From: Desulfuromonas sp.
GTDB lineage: Bacteria; Desulfobacterota; Desulfuromonadia; Desulfuromonadales; Geothermobacteraceae
DNA: 34,631 bases
Direction: 5' to 3'
Assembly: GCA_002868905.1 (NCBI GenBank)
Contig: PKUA01000034.1
Location: forward strand, 1-34,631
The notes below the pieces were generated by a model, which searched no databases, was not told where the DNA came from, and was given only the letters and a program-made list of their open reading frames with translations. The position numbers were made by a program, and so were the translations under genes. This document shows, in pieces, positions 1 through 7,636 of this stretch (position 1 is the stretch's first letter; the number at the start of each line of letters is the position of its first letter).

Positions 1-62
1 AGCAGGATCATCACCAACGAAATAACAAGCCATAAGGCGAGATTTTTATAAAACGGATTCAC
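1..62 (-). CDS. ftsH: FtsH membrane protease, N-terminal fragment (runs off window)
   Basis: Only the first 20 codons are present. Reading the minus strand from the GTG at 62 gives VNPFYKNLALWLVISLVM and onward, which is the typical opening of FtsH: a short polar start followed by the first membrane helix. FtsH is a membrane-anchored AAA+ zinc protease that degrades misfolded membrane proteins and some regulators. A purine-rich ribosome site (AGAGGGAA) lies about 6 bases upstream of the GTG. The gene follows tilS in the same direction, an arrangement common in many bacteria. The ATPase and protease domains lie outside the window, so the call rests on the N-terminus and the neighbour. Confidence 0.85.
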   Translation of the reverse strand, partial: MNPFYKNLALWLVISLVMIL

Positions 63-139
63 TCAGTTCCCTCTTGACATGTAGAAGATTAAACAGCCGA
101 AAAACCGGCCGCACGATGCGGGTTTCAGAAAACCTTGAA

Positions 140-168
140 AATCTAGCATAAAGTCACCGTTATCACAA
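140..168 (-). promoter_or_regulatory. Probable sigma70 promoter of ftsH
   Basis: On the minus strand, TTGTGA (163-168), a 17-base spacer ending in ATGC, then TAGATT (140-145). The -35 box overlaps the tilS stop codon, so ftsH may be transcribed independently of tilS. The TGC before the -10 makes it an extended -10 promoter, like several others here. Confidence 0.5.
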
Positions 169-1545
169 GAGAAAGGTCCAGTCTTCCGGCGGTCGGAAGG
201 CAACACGTACCGACCCATCCCTATCCTCGGCGGCATACCCTTCAGCCAAACGCAGTCCGGCAACCCAGATCAACTCCGCGTCGACCAGCAAAGGGAGTCT
301 GGACCTTGCCTCAATCGGGACCTTCTCATTGATAAAAAAGTCCTTCAGCTTCATTCTTCCCGCCAATCCGGAGGGTCGAAATCGGTCGCCGGGTCGGAGA
401 TTTCGAATCGTCAACGGAAAATGCAATACGTTCGGGTTCAACACAGCGCTCCAACGGTCCTCGGTATCAGCCTCGCCGGTGCCGATTTCAAACACTCCCC
501 CACCAGGCAGTTCATAGCGACCCGGACCCGGAATTTCGAGTTCATAGTGCGACATTGCGGCCGGAGCTTCCCGCTGCAGCCAAAGAGATCGATAGCGTCT
601 GCCTACCCAGCACCCCGGAAGGTCGAGGTCCCACTGAGAACGCTTTCCTTCGAGCAGGGCGAGCAGATCGTCCAGATGATATGAGGAGATGCCGGTTTCG
701 TCCCCGCGAGACATGGAAACGGCTGCCCGCAACAACCGAACCCGTATCGCCGGGTGGTAGTCGTCGAGGCGGTCAAGGTCTACCCGCCAGGCATCACCCG
801 CCCTGGAGATCACCTGGTTTTGGGCCGAGGCGATCTGTTCACGCCAGAAGTCCTCGTCCACGGCTGCCCGCGTCGCCACCCCCGACAACGCCTTTTCGAC
901 ACGGGGGTTCAATTGTCGCAGCAAAGGGAGCACCTGGTGCCTGATCCGGTTGCGGGTCAGGGACAGATCACAATTACTGGCATCCTCACGCCAGGATATA
1001 GCGCTGATTTCAAGATAACGTCGAAGTTCGGCCGGCTCGGTTTCAAGCAGGGGTCGGACAAAACAGTCTCGCCGCCAGGCCATGGCCGCCAACCCCCGAT
1101 TTCCGGTCCCACGCAGCAAACGATGAAGGACGGTTTCGGCCTGGTCCTGGCGATGATGGGCCAGGGCGATAGCAGAGCAGGAATTCCGCTGCGCCACCTC
1201 ACGGAGAAACTGCATCCGCACCTCGCGAGCAGCATCCTCGAGGCCGGTCCGAAGCCGTTTTGCTTCACTTTGCACATCGACCCGTTCGACGACGAGGGGA
1301 ACCTTCCACTCATGGCATAGTTCAGAGACGAAGGAGGCATCATGCACCGATTCGTCACGCAGGGCGTGATCGAGATGGGCCGCCGTCAACCGCAGGTCGA
1401 GTTCTTCCGTCAAACCGAGCAGCAGATGCAGCAGGGCAACCGAGTCAGCCCCGCCAGACACCGCCACCAGCAGACGCTCACCTTGAGTGATCCCGCACTC
1501 ACCCAACAGGGTCTCTCTTACCCGGCGCGACAAACGGACTGCCAT
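163..1545 (-). CDS. tilS: tRNA(Ile)-lysidine synthetase TilS
   Basis: 460 aa. TilS uses ATP to convert C34 of the CAU anticodon of tRNA-Ile2 to lysidine, changing its reading from AUG to AUA; it is cytosolic and essential in most bacteria. The N-type ATP-pyrophosphatase loop SGGADS is at residues 30-35, followed by a typical TilS core (DHALRDES, then AIALAHHRQDQAETVLHRLLRGTG and RNRIRHQVLPLL) and a C-terminal region with RPGDRFRP and KLKDFFINEKVP, seen in long TilS proteins. The reading frame stays open upstream into the tRNA gene, but that extension is not protein-like. I chose the ATG at 1545, which has a GAGAG ribosome site about 6 bases upstream and gives the usual MAVRLSRRV-type start. 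The gene lies between a tRNA(CAU) gene with its own terminator and ftsH. Confidence 0.93.
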   Translation of the reverse strand: MAVRLSRRVRETLLGECGITQGERLLVAVSGGADSVALLHLLLGLTEELDLRLTAAHLDHALRDESVHDASFVSELCHEWKVPLVVERVDVQSEAKRLRTGLEDAAREVRMQFLREVAQRNSCSAIALAHHRQDQAETVLHRLLRGTGNRGLAAMAWRRDCFVRPLLETEPAELRRYLEISAISWREDASNCDLSLTRNRIRHQVLPLLRQLNPRVEKALSGVATRAAVDEDFWREQIASAQNQVISRAGDAWRVDLDRLDDYHPAIRVRLLRAAVSMSRGDETGISSYHLDDLLALLEGKRSQWDLDLPGCWVGRRYRSLWLQREAPAAMSHYELEIPGPGRYELPGGGVFEIGTGEADTEDRWSAVLNPNVLHFPLTIRNLRPGDRFRPSGLAGRMKLKDFFINEKVPIEARSRLPLLVDAELIWVAGLRLAEGYAAEDRDGSVRVAFRPPEDWTFLL

Positions 1546-1610
1546 ATCAACTCTCGACTCGGAAATTTTCAATCCTCCCAGCAATATTTTCGGTTCCTGA
1601 CGAGCATAAC

Positions 1611-1642
1611 AAAAAACGCCCTCCCCGGTCATGGGAAGGGCG
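1611..1642 (-). terminator. Rho-independent terminator of the tRNA gene
   Basis: On the minus strand a 10-bp stem (CGCCCTTCCC with GGGGAGGGCG, one T-G pair) with a 6-base loop is followed by six T. It starts 5 bases past the encoded CCA end of the tRNA and should stop transcription before tilS. Confidence 0.85.
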
Positions 1643-1647
1643 CTAAA

Positions 1648-1724
1648 TGGTGGCGGTGCAGAGATTCGAACTCCGGACACTGCGGATATGAGCCGCATGC
1701 TCTAACCAACTGAGCTACACCGCC
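1648..1724 (-). tRNA. tRNA with anticodon CAU, probably elongator tRNA-Met
   Basis: The minus strand folds as a full cloverleaf of 77 bases: acceptor stem GGCGGTG with CACCGCC, D arm with AGCTCAGTTGGTTAGAGC, anticodon stem TGCGG/CCGCA around the loop CTCATAT (anticodon CAT), T arm with GTTCGAATC, discriminator A and an encoded CCA. CAU is shared by tRNA-Met and the TilS substrate tRNA-Ile2. The acceptor stem has G4 and G5, not the C4-G69/C5-G68 pairs favoured by E. coli TilS, so elongator Met is more likely. It has its own promoter and terminator. Confidence 0.93.
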
Positions 1725-1769
1725 TTGGAAACGGCTTTGGCGCCGCGGCCGGGCCGCAACGGGAGCATA

Positions 1770-1798
1770 GATATAGCCCAAGCCAACCCCCATGTCAA
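1770..1798 (-). promoter_or_regulatory. sigma70 promoter of the tRNA gene
   Basis: On the minus strand, a perfect TTGACA (1793-1798), a 17-base spacer and TATATC (1770-1775). A GC-rich stretch follows, as is usual for stable RNA promoters. The tRNA 5' end is about 40 bases downstream of the expected start. Confidence 0.7.
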
Positions 1799-1831
1799 GC
1801 CTCTTTCATCTTCTTTTTCAAACACGGTATT

Positions 1832-2662
1832 TCATCTGATTGAGTCCGACTTTTCCGTACAAATCGCCAGACCATAGATCACATGGTAGGTCGCGACGAT
1901 TCCCTCGTCGCAGCCATATTGCCGCCCGTAATGATCGATCATTTCCGTCATAACCCGCCGCGAAGCAAGCCCGTGCGGTCGATTCACCGAGGCGTTGCCG
2001 GCGCCGATCTTTTTCAGACTCCGCAGCAATGCCGGGACATCAGGATGAAAATCGAGTTCATCCTCTTCGTGGAGAAGACGGATGTCAAACCCGCTCACCT
2101 GCAAAGCCCGGCGCACCTCCTCCACGGAGGGATACTCTTGGGCATGGGAGAGGCGTCCCCTGCCGTAGCGCTGCATCGCATGTCGGTGAGACGCACGCAG
2201 CTCGGAAAGGGAACGTTCGCCGAACAGGGCGAAACCGAACAGTCCTCCGGGAGTCAGGATACGTGACGCTTCGCCGAACGCACCGGACAGATCATCCACC
2301 CATTGATAGACCGAGGTCGAGAACACGGCGGAAAATCGACGGGGCAAAAAGGGGAGCGAGACAGCATCGGCATCGAGGGCAAAAGACCGGGGATTCTGCC
2401 CGTGGGCATGACAGGTCATACCGTGGGCCAAATCAGACAGAACCAGGGGGAGATCCGGCCACTTGCCGCCCAACGCCCTGGCGAAGCTGCCGGTTCCGGT
2501 GCCGACCTCAAGAGCCAGCGGTAGCGGTGCGGATGAAGGCAATAACTCGACCAACCTCTGCACCACACGCTGCTGCACCACGGCATAGCGGTCATAATCC
2601 TCCGCGTGACGTCCGAAATGCTTGCGGACCAGGCGCTTATCGACTGGCTGGGAATCGGTCAC
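1832..2662 (-). CDS. bioC: Malonyl-ACP O-methyltransferase BioC
   Basis: 276 aa. BioC methylates the free carboxyl of malonyl-ACP with S-adenosylmethionine, so that fatty acid synthesis can extend it to the pimeloyl chain of biotin. The SAM-binding motif LEVGTGTG is at residues 51-58, followed by LVLSDLAHGM and DADAVSLPFLPRRF, the usual class I methyltransferase order; the N-terminus (VRKHFGRHAEDYDRYAVVQ) is typical of BioC. The frame is open further upstream, but I chose the GTG at 2662: it overlaps the bioH stop as GTGA and has GGAG 8 bases upstream. It is the last gene of the bioF-bioH-bioC operon. No clear terminator was seen downstream. bioA, bioB and bioD are not in the window. Confidence 0.92.
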   Translation of the reverse strand: MTDSQPVDKRLVRKHFGRHAEDYDRYAVVQQRVVQRLVELLPSSAPLPLALEVGTGTGSFARALGGKWPDLPLVLSDLAHGMTCHAHGQNPRSFALDADAVSLPFLPRRFSAVFSTSVYQWVDDLSGAFGEASRILTPGGLFGFALFGERSLSELRASHRHAMQRYGRGRLSHAQEYPSVEEVRRALQVSGFDIRLLHEEDELDFHPDVPALLRSLKKIGAGNASVNRPHGLASRRVMTEMIDHYGRQYGCDEGIVATYHVIYGLAICTEKSDSIR

Positions 2663-3417
2663 CGGCAGAACTCCTTGACAACACTGGCGAGTCCATCGAA
2701 CGAGGGGTAAAACGGTGCATGTCCTGCCTGCGGCACCATATGCCAAACAACATCAGGCAGCTGCTCGGCCAGGTATTTCCCGGCGGGCACCGGGGTGACC
2801 CGGTCGCGCTCACCGTGAATGACCAGAACCGGAGCCTTGATCGCGGCGAGTCGCGGACGCAGGTCGAGCTCCTGCAGTAAAGCAAGGCCGGCGAGCGCAC
2901 CCTGCAGATCGGGGAGGTGCTCAGGGTGGCTGCACTCTTTTGACCAGGCCTGCCAAACAGGATCCCCGTCGTCCTCCAGGGGGGTCATCAAAGCGGCAAA
3001 GCTTTTCATGGTGCCGATCATGTCCCGTTTCAATTGTCGCGCCAGCACACGCACCTGGCCGCGCGGCAGACCGTGTTCCCACCCCTCACCACAGACGAAC
3101 TTCGGGGTCGTGTCGACCAGGATCAGGCGCCGCACCATCTCGGGACACCGGTCGGCCAATGCCAGTCCGAGCATGCCGCCGAGCGACCAACCAAGCAGGT
3201 CGACCGGGGCTCCGGATCCTTCAAGCTGTTGCGCCAGAGGGACCAACCAGGAAGAGAGGTCCGAGAGGTCCTCCCGCCGCCCACCGTGACCGGGAAGGTC
3301 GAGCAGGATCGTGTCACGTTCGCCATCGAATTGTCGGGCCAGTGGGGCCAACAGCTGTCGGTGCATCCCCCAGCCATGCAACAGCGCGAGGGGTGTGGAG
3401 TCCATCGCCTCAGACAT
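2659..3417 (-). CDS. bioH: Pimeloyl-ACP methyl ester esterase BioH
   Basis: 252 aa alpha/beta hydrolase. BioH removes the methyl group from pimeloyl-ACP methyl ester, releasing it from fatty acid synthesis for BioF. Visible parts are LLHGWG at residues 12-17 (oxyanion region), the nucleophile elbow GWSLG with Ser78, HGERD with Asp205, and AGHAPF with His233, a complete catalytic triad in family order. The start at 3417 overlaps the bioF stop by 8 bases; a second ATG four codons in (3405) is also possible, and neither has a strong ribosome site, which suggests translational coupling. The position between bioF and bioC supports BioH over a generic hydrolase. Confidence 0.88.
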   Translation of the reverse strand: MSEAMDSTPLALLHGWGMHRQLLAPLARQFDGERDTILLDLPGHGGRREDLSDLSSWLVPLAQQLEGSGAPVDLLGWSLGGMLGLALADRCPEMVRRLILVDTTPKFVCGEGWEHGLPRGQVRVLARQLKRDMIGTMKSFAALMTPLEDDGDPVWQAWSKECSHPEHLPDLQGALAGLALLQELDLRPRLAAIKAPVLVIHGERDRVTPVPAGKYLAEQLPDVVWHMVPQAGHAPFYPSFDGLASVVKEFCR

Positions 3418-4591
3418 GGTTCTGCTGCGAGAGAAGTTCACGCACCGCCTCGGCGGCGGCCAGAACATCAGATTCGGTATGGTCAGCCATCAGCGTCGCC
3501 CTGAGCCGACAGGTCCCCGAAGGGACGGTCGGCGGACGGATTCCCTGCATGAAAAATCCCCGCCCCAGCAAGGCCTCGGTCGCCGCCATGGTCGGCTCCG
3601 GGTCCCGGGTGATGACCGGGACGATCTGGGTTTCGCTCTGCAGCAGGTCGAACCCGGCCTTGCGCAGGGTCGATGAAAAGATATTCGTATTGTGCCGCAG
3701 GCGTTGGCGACGCTCATGCCCTTCATCACTCTCGATGATGTCGAGGGCCGCCATGGCAGCGGCCGGAACAGAAGGAGAAAGGCTGGTGGAGAAGATGAAC
3801 GGGCGACAACGATTGATCAGGGTCTCGATCACGACTTGACTTGCGGCGAGGTAAGCACCGCAGACACCGAACGCCTTGCCGAGAGTCCCCATGTGCAAGT
3901 CAATCTCATCATGCAGACCGAAATGCTCGGCGGTCCCCCGACCACAGGGACCGAGAACCCCGCTGCCGTGGGCGTCATCGATCATCAACAGGGCGTCATA
4001 GCGCTGTTTCAAGGAAACCAGTTCCGGGATCGGCGCGATGTCGCCATCCATGGAAAACACGCCGTCAGTCACGATCAGGAACCGGCCTTTGCGCCGGGCC
4101 TGCTCCTGCCGCAGCTTCTCTTCGAGGGCATTGACGTCCCGATGGGGATAGACCACGGTCCTGGCCTTGGCCAGACGACAGCCGTCGATGATGGAGGCAT
4201 GATTCAGGTCGTCGGAAAAGATGACGTCTTCGGATTCGAACAACCCCTGCAGAATACCGGTGTTGGCGGCAAATCCCGAGTTGAACAACAGGGCCGCCTC
4301 GGTCTGCTTAAAGGCCGCCAAGCGCTCTTCCAGGGCAACGTGCAACTCCATGCTGCCCGAGACCAGGCGGCTGGCGCCGCTGCCGACACCGTACACCTCG
4401 GTCGCCTTGATGGCCGCATCAACCAAGAGCGGGTGGTTGGCCAGTCCGAGATAGTTATTCGAACAGAGCAGAACCACCTCGTTGCCGTTCACCCGGACCC
4501 GCGGCCCCTGGGCTCCCTCGATGGTCCGCAGGGTCCGCAGCATGCGGACCTCCCCCAAGTGGCGCAAACTCTCACCCCAGACCTCAGGCAC
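3410..4591 (-). CDS. bioF: 8-amino-7-oxononanoate synthase BioF
   Basis: 393 aa PLP enzyme of the alpha-oxoamine synthase family. It condenses pimeloyl-ACP with L-alanine, with loss of CO2, to give 8-amino-7-oxononanoate. Visible are SNNYLGL (44-50), SGASRLVSG, DDLNHASIIDGCRL, TDGVFSMDGDIAP, the cofactor Asp in DDAHGSG (205-211) and the Schiff-base Lys239 in GTLGKAFG. The frame is open to 4660, but the GTG at 4591 has GGGAGG 5 bases upstream and gives the usual N-terminus; an ATG in that gap is in another frame. It is the first gene of the biotin operon, about 100 bases downstream of a BirA-type operator. Confidence 0.94.
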   Translation of the reverse strand: MPEVWGESLRHLGEVRMLRTLRTIEGAQGPRVRVNGNEVVLLCSNNYLGLANHPLLVDAAIKATEVYGVGSGASRLVSGSMELHVALEERLAAFKQTEAALLFNSGFAANTGILQGLFESEDVIFSDDLNHASIIDGCRLAKARTVVYPHRDVNALEEKLRQEQARRKGRFLIVTDGVFSMDGDIAPIPELVSLKQRYDALLMIDDAHGSGVLGPCGRGTAEHFGLHDEIDLHMGTLGKAFGVCGAYLAASQVVIETLINRCRPFIFSTSLSPSVPAAAMAALDIIESDEGHERRQRLRHNTNIFSSTLRKAGFDLLQSETQIVPVITRDPEPTMAATEALLGRGFFMQGIRPPTVPSGTCRLRATLMADHTESDVLAAAEAVRELLSQQNHV

Positions 4592-4681
4592 GCATACCTC
4601 CCAGGTCGATACGACAGACCAACGGACGAGGTCGAGCAAAGCTGCACGCAGCATGGACAATAGCCGGTTTCATGGGCCCGG

Positions 4682-4710
4682 AAACTAGCATGATCCGAGC
4701 CCGTTGTCAA
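4682..4710 (-). promoter_or_regulatory. Promoter of the bioF-bioH-bioC operon
   Basis: On the minus strand, TTGACA (4705-4710), a 17-base spacer ending ATGC, then TAGTTT (4682-4687). The -35 hexamer lies inside one half-site of the BirA operator, so bound BirA would block RNA polymerase. Confidence 0.7.
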
Positions 4711-4750
4711 CCAGATCTGCCTCCGCTGGTTGACAACGGGCTCGGATCAT
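4690..4750. repeat. 24-bp perfect inverted repeat around the BirA operator
   Basis: The arms 4690-4713 and 4727-4750 are exact reverse complements, separated by 13 bases. The inner parts are the BirA half-sites; the outer parts (starting ATGATCCGAG on the left arm) extend the symmetry well beyond what BirA needs. The repeat could form a cruciform or, if transcribed, a strong hairpin. Confidence 0.95.
4704..4736. promoter_or_regulatory. BirA (biotin repressor) operator
   Basis: TTGTCAACC (4704-4712), a 15-base spacer, then GGTTGACAA (4728-4736). This fits the known BirA pattern TTGTnAACC-N14/15-GGTTnACAA and lies directly upstream of bioF. BirA loaded with biotinyl-AMP would bind as a dimer and repress the operon. 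It predicts that the genome's BirA has an N-terminal helix-turn-helix domain. Confidence 0.88.
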
Positions 4751-4811
4751 CTTCCCGGAATTTTCTTTCTATTTGCCGTCAGATTAGAATCGACCGTATG
4801 CATTTCAAACC

Positions 4812-4840
4812 TTGGCGCGGCCGCACGATTATGCTAGTCT
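4812..4840 (+). promoter_or_regulatory. Probable promoter of ccsA-resB
   Basis: TTGGCG (4812-4817), a 17-base spacer ending ATGC, then TAGTCT (4835-4840). The start codon of ccsA is 24 bases past the -10 box, so the leader is very short. Confidence 0.55.
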
Positions 4841-4864
4841 GCGCGCTCTGAAAGATTGGATCTT

Positions 4865-5665
4865 ATGCTTGCACATCAACCGGTCATACTGAATATCATC
4901 TTCGCCTGTTACCTGGCGGCCCTCCCCTGCTACCTGCTCCACTTTTTTCGGCATAAAAGGGGCTGGCGAGTTCTGGCGGTCAGCGCCATGCTGACCGGCT
5001 TCGCCCTGCAGAGCGCCCTGTTGGCAGCCCGCTGGCTGGAAGCCGGCTACCTGCCGGTCACCAACCTGTTCTCCACCCAGTATTTCTTCAGCTGGGCCCT
5101 GGTGTTAACTTATCTCTATTTCGATGTCCGCTACCGGGTCGGCAGCTCCGGCCTGTTCGTGGTGGTGATCAATCTGCTCTTGCTCGGCAGCGTTCTGCAG
5201 CGAGACCCGGAAATACCGATTCTCATCCCGAGCCTCGACACACCGCTATTCACCATCCATATCATCTGTTCGTTTACCGGGTATGCCATGTTCGCCATGG
5301 CATTTACCCTCGGCGTCATCTACCTGATTAACCGTTACATCCCGAACAAGCGACTCCCCGACCCGGTCGTGCTGCGGAAATTGAACGAGGAAGCGATCTT
5401 TCTCGGCTTCATCCTCTTCAGCATCTGCATGATCGCGGGTTGCATCTGGGCCTACATCGCTTGGGGGTTCTACTTCTCCTGGGAGATCAAAAGCCTCTGG
5501 TCGTTTATCGTCTGGCTGTTTTACGCCGGCATGTGCCACGCGAAATTTATTCGACGCTGGCAAGGGACCGGCTACGCCTGGCTCTCCCTGCTCGGCTTCG
5601 GGGTCGTTCTTTTCACCTATCTCGGCATCGGCCTGCTGCTTGAGAGCAGCCACCCGCTCGAATAA
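4865..5665 (+). CDS. ccsA: Cytochrome c assembly protein, CcsA/ResC family
   Basis: 266 aa, about eight membrane helices. In System II cytochrome c biogenesis, CcsA and ResB form the haem exporter and synthase that attach haem to CXXCH motifs outside the inner membrane. The WWD-type segment is at residues 197-212, reading WAYIAWGFYFSWEIKSLW; the usual form is WGxYWxWDPKE, so Trp, Asp, Pro and Glu positions are altered. His132 (IHIICSFTGYA) and His225 (MCHAKF) are candidate haem ligands. I chose the ATG at 4865; a TTG three codons earlier (4856) is also open. The stop overlaps the resB start by one base (TAATG), so the two are translationally coupled. A CcsA/HemX-like relative acting on haem is possible, but the ResB partner favours CcsA. 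Confidence 0.82.
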   Translation: MLAHQPVILNIIFACYLAALPCYLLHFFRHKRGWRVLAVSAMLTGFALQSALLAARWLEAGYLPVTNLFSTQYFFSWALVLTYLYFDVRYRVGSSGLFVVVINLLLLGSVLQRDPEIPILIPSLDTPLFTIHIICSFTGYAMFAMAFTLGVIYLINRYIPNKRLPDPVVLRKLNEEAIFLGFILFSICMIAGCIWAYIAWGFYFSWEIKSLWSFIVWLFYAGMCHAKFIRRWQGTGYAWLSLLGFGVVLFTYLGIGLLLESSHPLE

Positions 5666-6726
5666 TGAATCGTCTTACTGTGTCACAACGCCTCTGGCGA
5701 CTCTGCTGTTCCCTAAAACTGGCGATCGTGCTTGCATCGGCCGCGACCCTTTTTGCCATCGGCGGTTCGCTGACGATCCATTTCCACCCGCGTATTTACG
5801 GTAACCTCGACACCACCCCACTCGCACAGTGGCTGCTGGCGGCAAGTCGGGATCACGCCGGTGAAATCTGGTGGCTCTGGGTGACAGGTGTGCTGTTCCT
5901 CCTGTTCGGCCTCAACACGCTCTGCTGCTTTGTCGACTGGTTGATACACATCAACCTGCGCTGGCGTAAGCTCGGAGAATACCTGATCCACCTCGGCTTT
6001 GTGTTGTTTGTCGGCGCCTTCTTCTGGGGGAGCCTTGCAGGGACCCGCACCGACGGTGTGCGCCTCTTCGTCGGCGCCTTGACTCCGGTACCTGGGAATC
6101 CCGGGACCTACCTCCGCCTCGACCACTTCGAACCTGTGATGAGCGACAACGGCCGTCCCCTCGACATGATCAACCAATTGACCCTGCTGCGGGGTGAATC
6201 GGTGCTTGCCGAAACGGTGGCGAAGATCAACCACCCGCTGATCTATAAAGACCTGGTGGTGACAGTCATGAGCTTCGGCCAGTCGGCCAAGGGGTTCCAG
6301 GTGCTCATCCCGAATCTCGGCATGGTCGAATTGGTGCCGGGACAGCATCTCCGCCTGCCCGGCGGAGGGCGTCTTGAAGTGCTCGAGTTCCTGCCGGATG
6401 CGGTACGGCACCGAAATCAGTGGACGGCGCGCAGCGAACGCCTCGTCGACCCGGTTTTCCGCCTGAGGCTCACCCGGCCGGGCCTTGAACCTTGGGAGGG
6501 ATGGTACCCCCTGAGAGAAGAGATCCCCTTTCCGTTGATCCAGGCCGGAGTCCGTATCTGGCCGAAGCAACCTCTGTTCGCCAACTACAGCCTGGTTCGG
6601 GCCAATCGTGATCCCGGAGCCGGTGTCGCCCTGGCCGGCGGAATCTGTCTGCTGATCGGGTCGCTGATCGCTCTCGGATCCTTCTATCGGAAACGGAGTC
6701 GGGGAGATCGTCCGGAGATCGTTTGA
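5665..6726 (+). CDS. resB: Cytochrome c biogenesis protein, ResB/Ccs1 family
   Basis: 353 aa. Three membrane helices in the first third (about residues 19-37, 67-90 and 103-121), a long extracytoplasmic domain (about 125-320) and a final helix (about 325-343) match a ResB-type protein. ResB is thought to hold apocytochrome thiols reduced and near haem while CcsA delivers haem. Family hints are SLKLAIVLASAATLFAIGGSL near the start and GDRPE-like basic tail after the last helix. It overlaps ccsA by one base. The protein is shorter than the longest ResB proteins (about 450-550 aa), as in many compact System II pairs of this group. No terminator is obvious downstream. Confidence 0.8.
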   Translation: MNRLTVSQRLWRLCCSLKLAIVLASAATLFAIGGSLTIHFHPRIYGNLDTTPLAQWLLAASRDHAGEIWWLWVTGVLFLLFGLNTLCCFVDWLIHINLRWRKLGEYLIHLGFVLFVGAFFWGSLAGTRTDGVRLFVGALTPVPGNPGTYLRLDHFEPVMSDNGRPLDMINQLTLLRGESVLAETVAKINHPLIYKDLVVTVMSFGQSAKGFQVLIPNLGMVELVPGQHLRLPGGGRLEVLEFLPDAVRHRNQWTARSERLVDPVFRLRLTRPGLEPWEGWYPLREEIPFPLIQAGVRIWPKQPLFANYSLVRANRDPGAGVALAGGICLLIGSLIALGSFYRKRSRGDRPEIV

Positions 6727-6735
6727 CCTGATCGA

Positions 6736-6764
6736 TTCTCATCGAATTCCATTTCTGCTATATT
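6736..6764 (+). promoter_or_regulatory. Possible promoter of the DUF4388 gene
   Basis: TTCTCA (6736-6741), a 17-base spacer ending CTGC, then TATATT (6759-6764). It lies in the 94-base gap after resB. The -35 is weak; the -10 has the same upstream TGC seen elsewhere in the window. Confidence 0.45.
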
Positions 6765-6820
6765 GAGTCTTTTGCCGGATTCGAATTAGATGTTTAATAG
6801 TTCAATAGGGCGCTACCCGA

Positions 6821-7636
6821 ATGCAGCAACCGATGAAACAGACTCCACCGATCGAAGACCAGGGGCCGAAAACCATGCTCACCCTGATCGGGACCTTGCG
6901 CCCAAACCAGGTACCACCGCTGTTTCAACTGATTGCCGCCGGTGAACAGACCGGGAGTCTCAAGGTCAACTCGAGGGGCAATGAAATCCGCGTCGACTTC
7001 ATAGCCGGTCGTATCGTCGCGGCCGTCTCGTTCAATGCCGAGGAGAGCGACGGCAGCCAGCTGAAGAGCAAACTCGGCCACCTGCTGTTGCGCCAGGGGA
7101 AAATCAACGAGCAGCAACGTGACCAGGCCCTGCTCCGCTGTGACGAGAACAAGGGCTTGCAATTCGGCGAGGCGCTGGTCGAGCTTGGAATTCTCACCCC
7201 TGATAGCCTGCGAGCGACCTTACGGGAACAGGCGAAGATGACCCTCCGCTCTTTGTTGATCTTCCCGGAAGGGGACTTCGATTTCGAAACAAGTCAGCCG
7301 GTGGATCTGACCGACGAAGGGCTCGATCTCAAGGTCGAGGAATTTCTCCGGCTCGCCCGGGTCCACGACGCCGAGTGGGAGATGATTCGTGACCTGCTCC
7401 CGTCACGCGACATGATCCTCGGTTACACCGACGGGGGACGCGACAAGGCGGATGCGGCCCGCATGAACATGCATCAGCAACTGATCCTGTCACTCGTCGA
7501 CGGCAAACGCTCTATCCGCCAGGTCTGCCAGATTGCCACCCTGCACGATTTCGAGGTCTACCAGTTTCTCTACATGATGACCAAGGCGGGGATCATGCGA
7601 CCGGTCCCGGTCTCTGGAGACGAACAGGTTGAGTAA
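6821..7636 (+). CDS. DUF4388 (PatA N-terminal-like) domain protein
   Basis: 271 aa, soluble. Residues about 19-70 (TLIGTLRPNQVPPLFQLIAAGEQTGSL, then the IRVDFIAGRIVAA strand pair) match the DUF4388 pattern found in regulators of delta-type proteobacteria and cyanobacteria. Residues 85-125 contain the repeated helical pattern LGHLLLRQGKINEQQRDQAL and FGEALVELGILTPDSLRATL, resembling the two-unit low-complexity helical module of such proteins and of GspE N-termini. A winged-helix-like tail (LSLVDGKRSIRQVCQIATL) follows near residue 225. No catalytic motif is visible; a regulatory or scaffold role is likely but unproven. The first ATG has no strong ribosome site; the ATG at 6875 (MLTLIGTL) has AGGGG upstream and may be the true start. 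Confidence 0.7.
   Translation: MQQPMKQTPPIEDQGPKTMLTLIGTLRPNQVPPLFQLIAAGEQTGSLKVNSRGNEIRVDFIAGRIVAAVSFNAEESDGSQLKSKLGHLLLRQGKINEQQRDQALLRCDENKGLQFGEALVELGILTPDSLRATLREQAKMTLRSLLIFPEGDFDFETSQPVDLTDEGLDLKVEEFLRLARVHDAEWEMIRDLLPSRDMILGYTDGGRDKADAARMNMHQQLILSLVDGKRSIRQVCQIATLHDFEVYQFLYMMTKAGIMRPVPVSGDEQVE

Noticed and set aside
3692-4663. 323-codon plus-strand open frame across bioF
   Set aside because: Antisense shadow of bioF, with no start signal.
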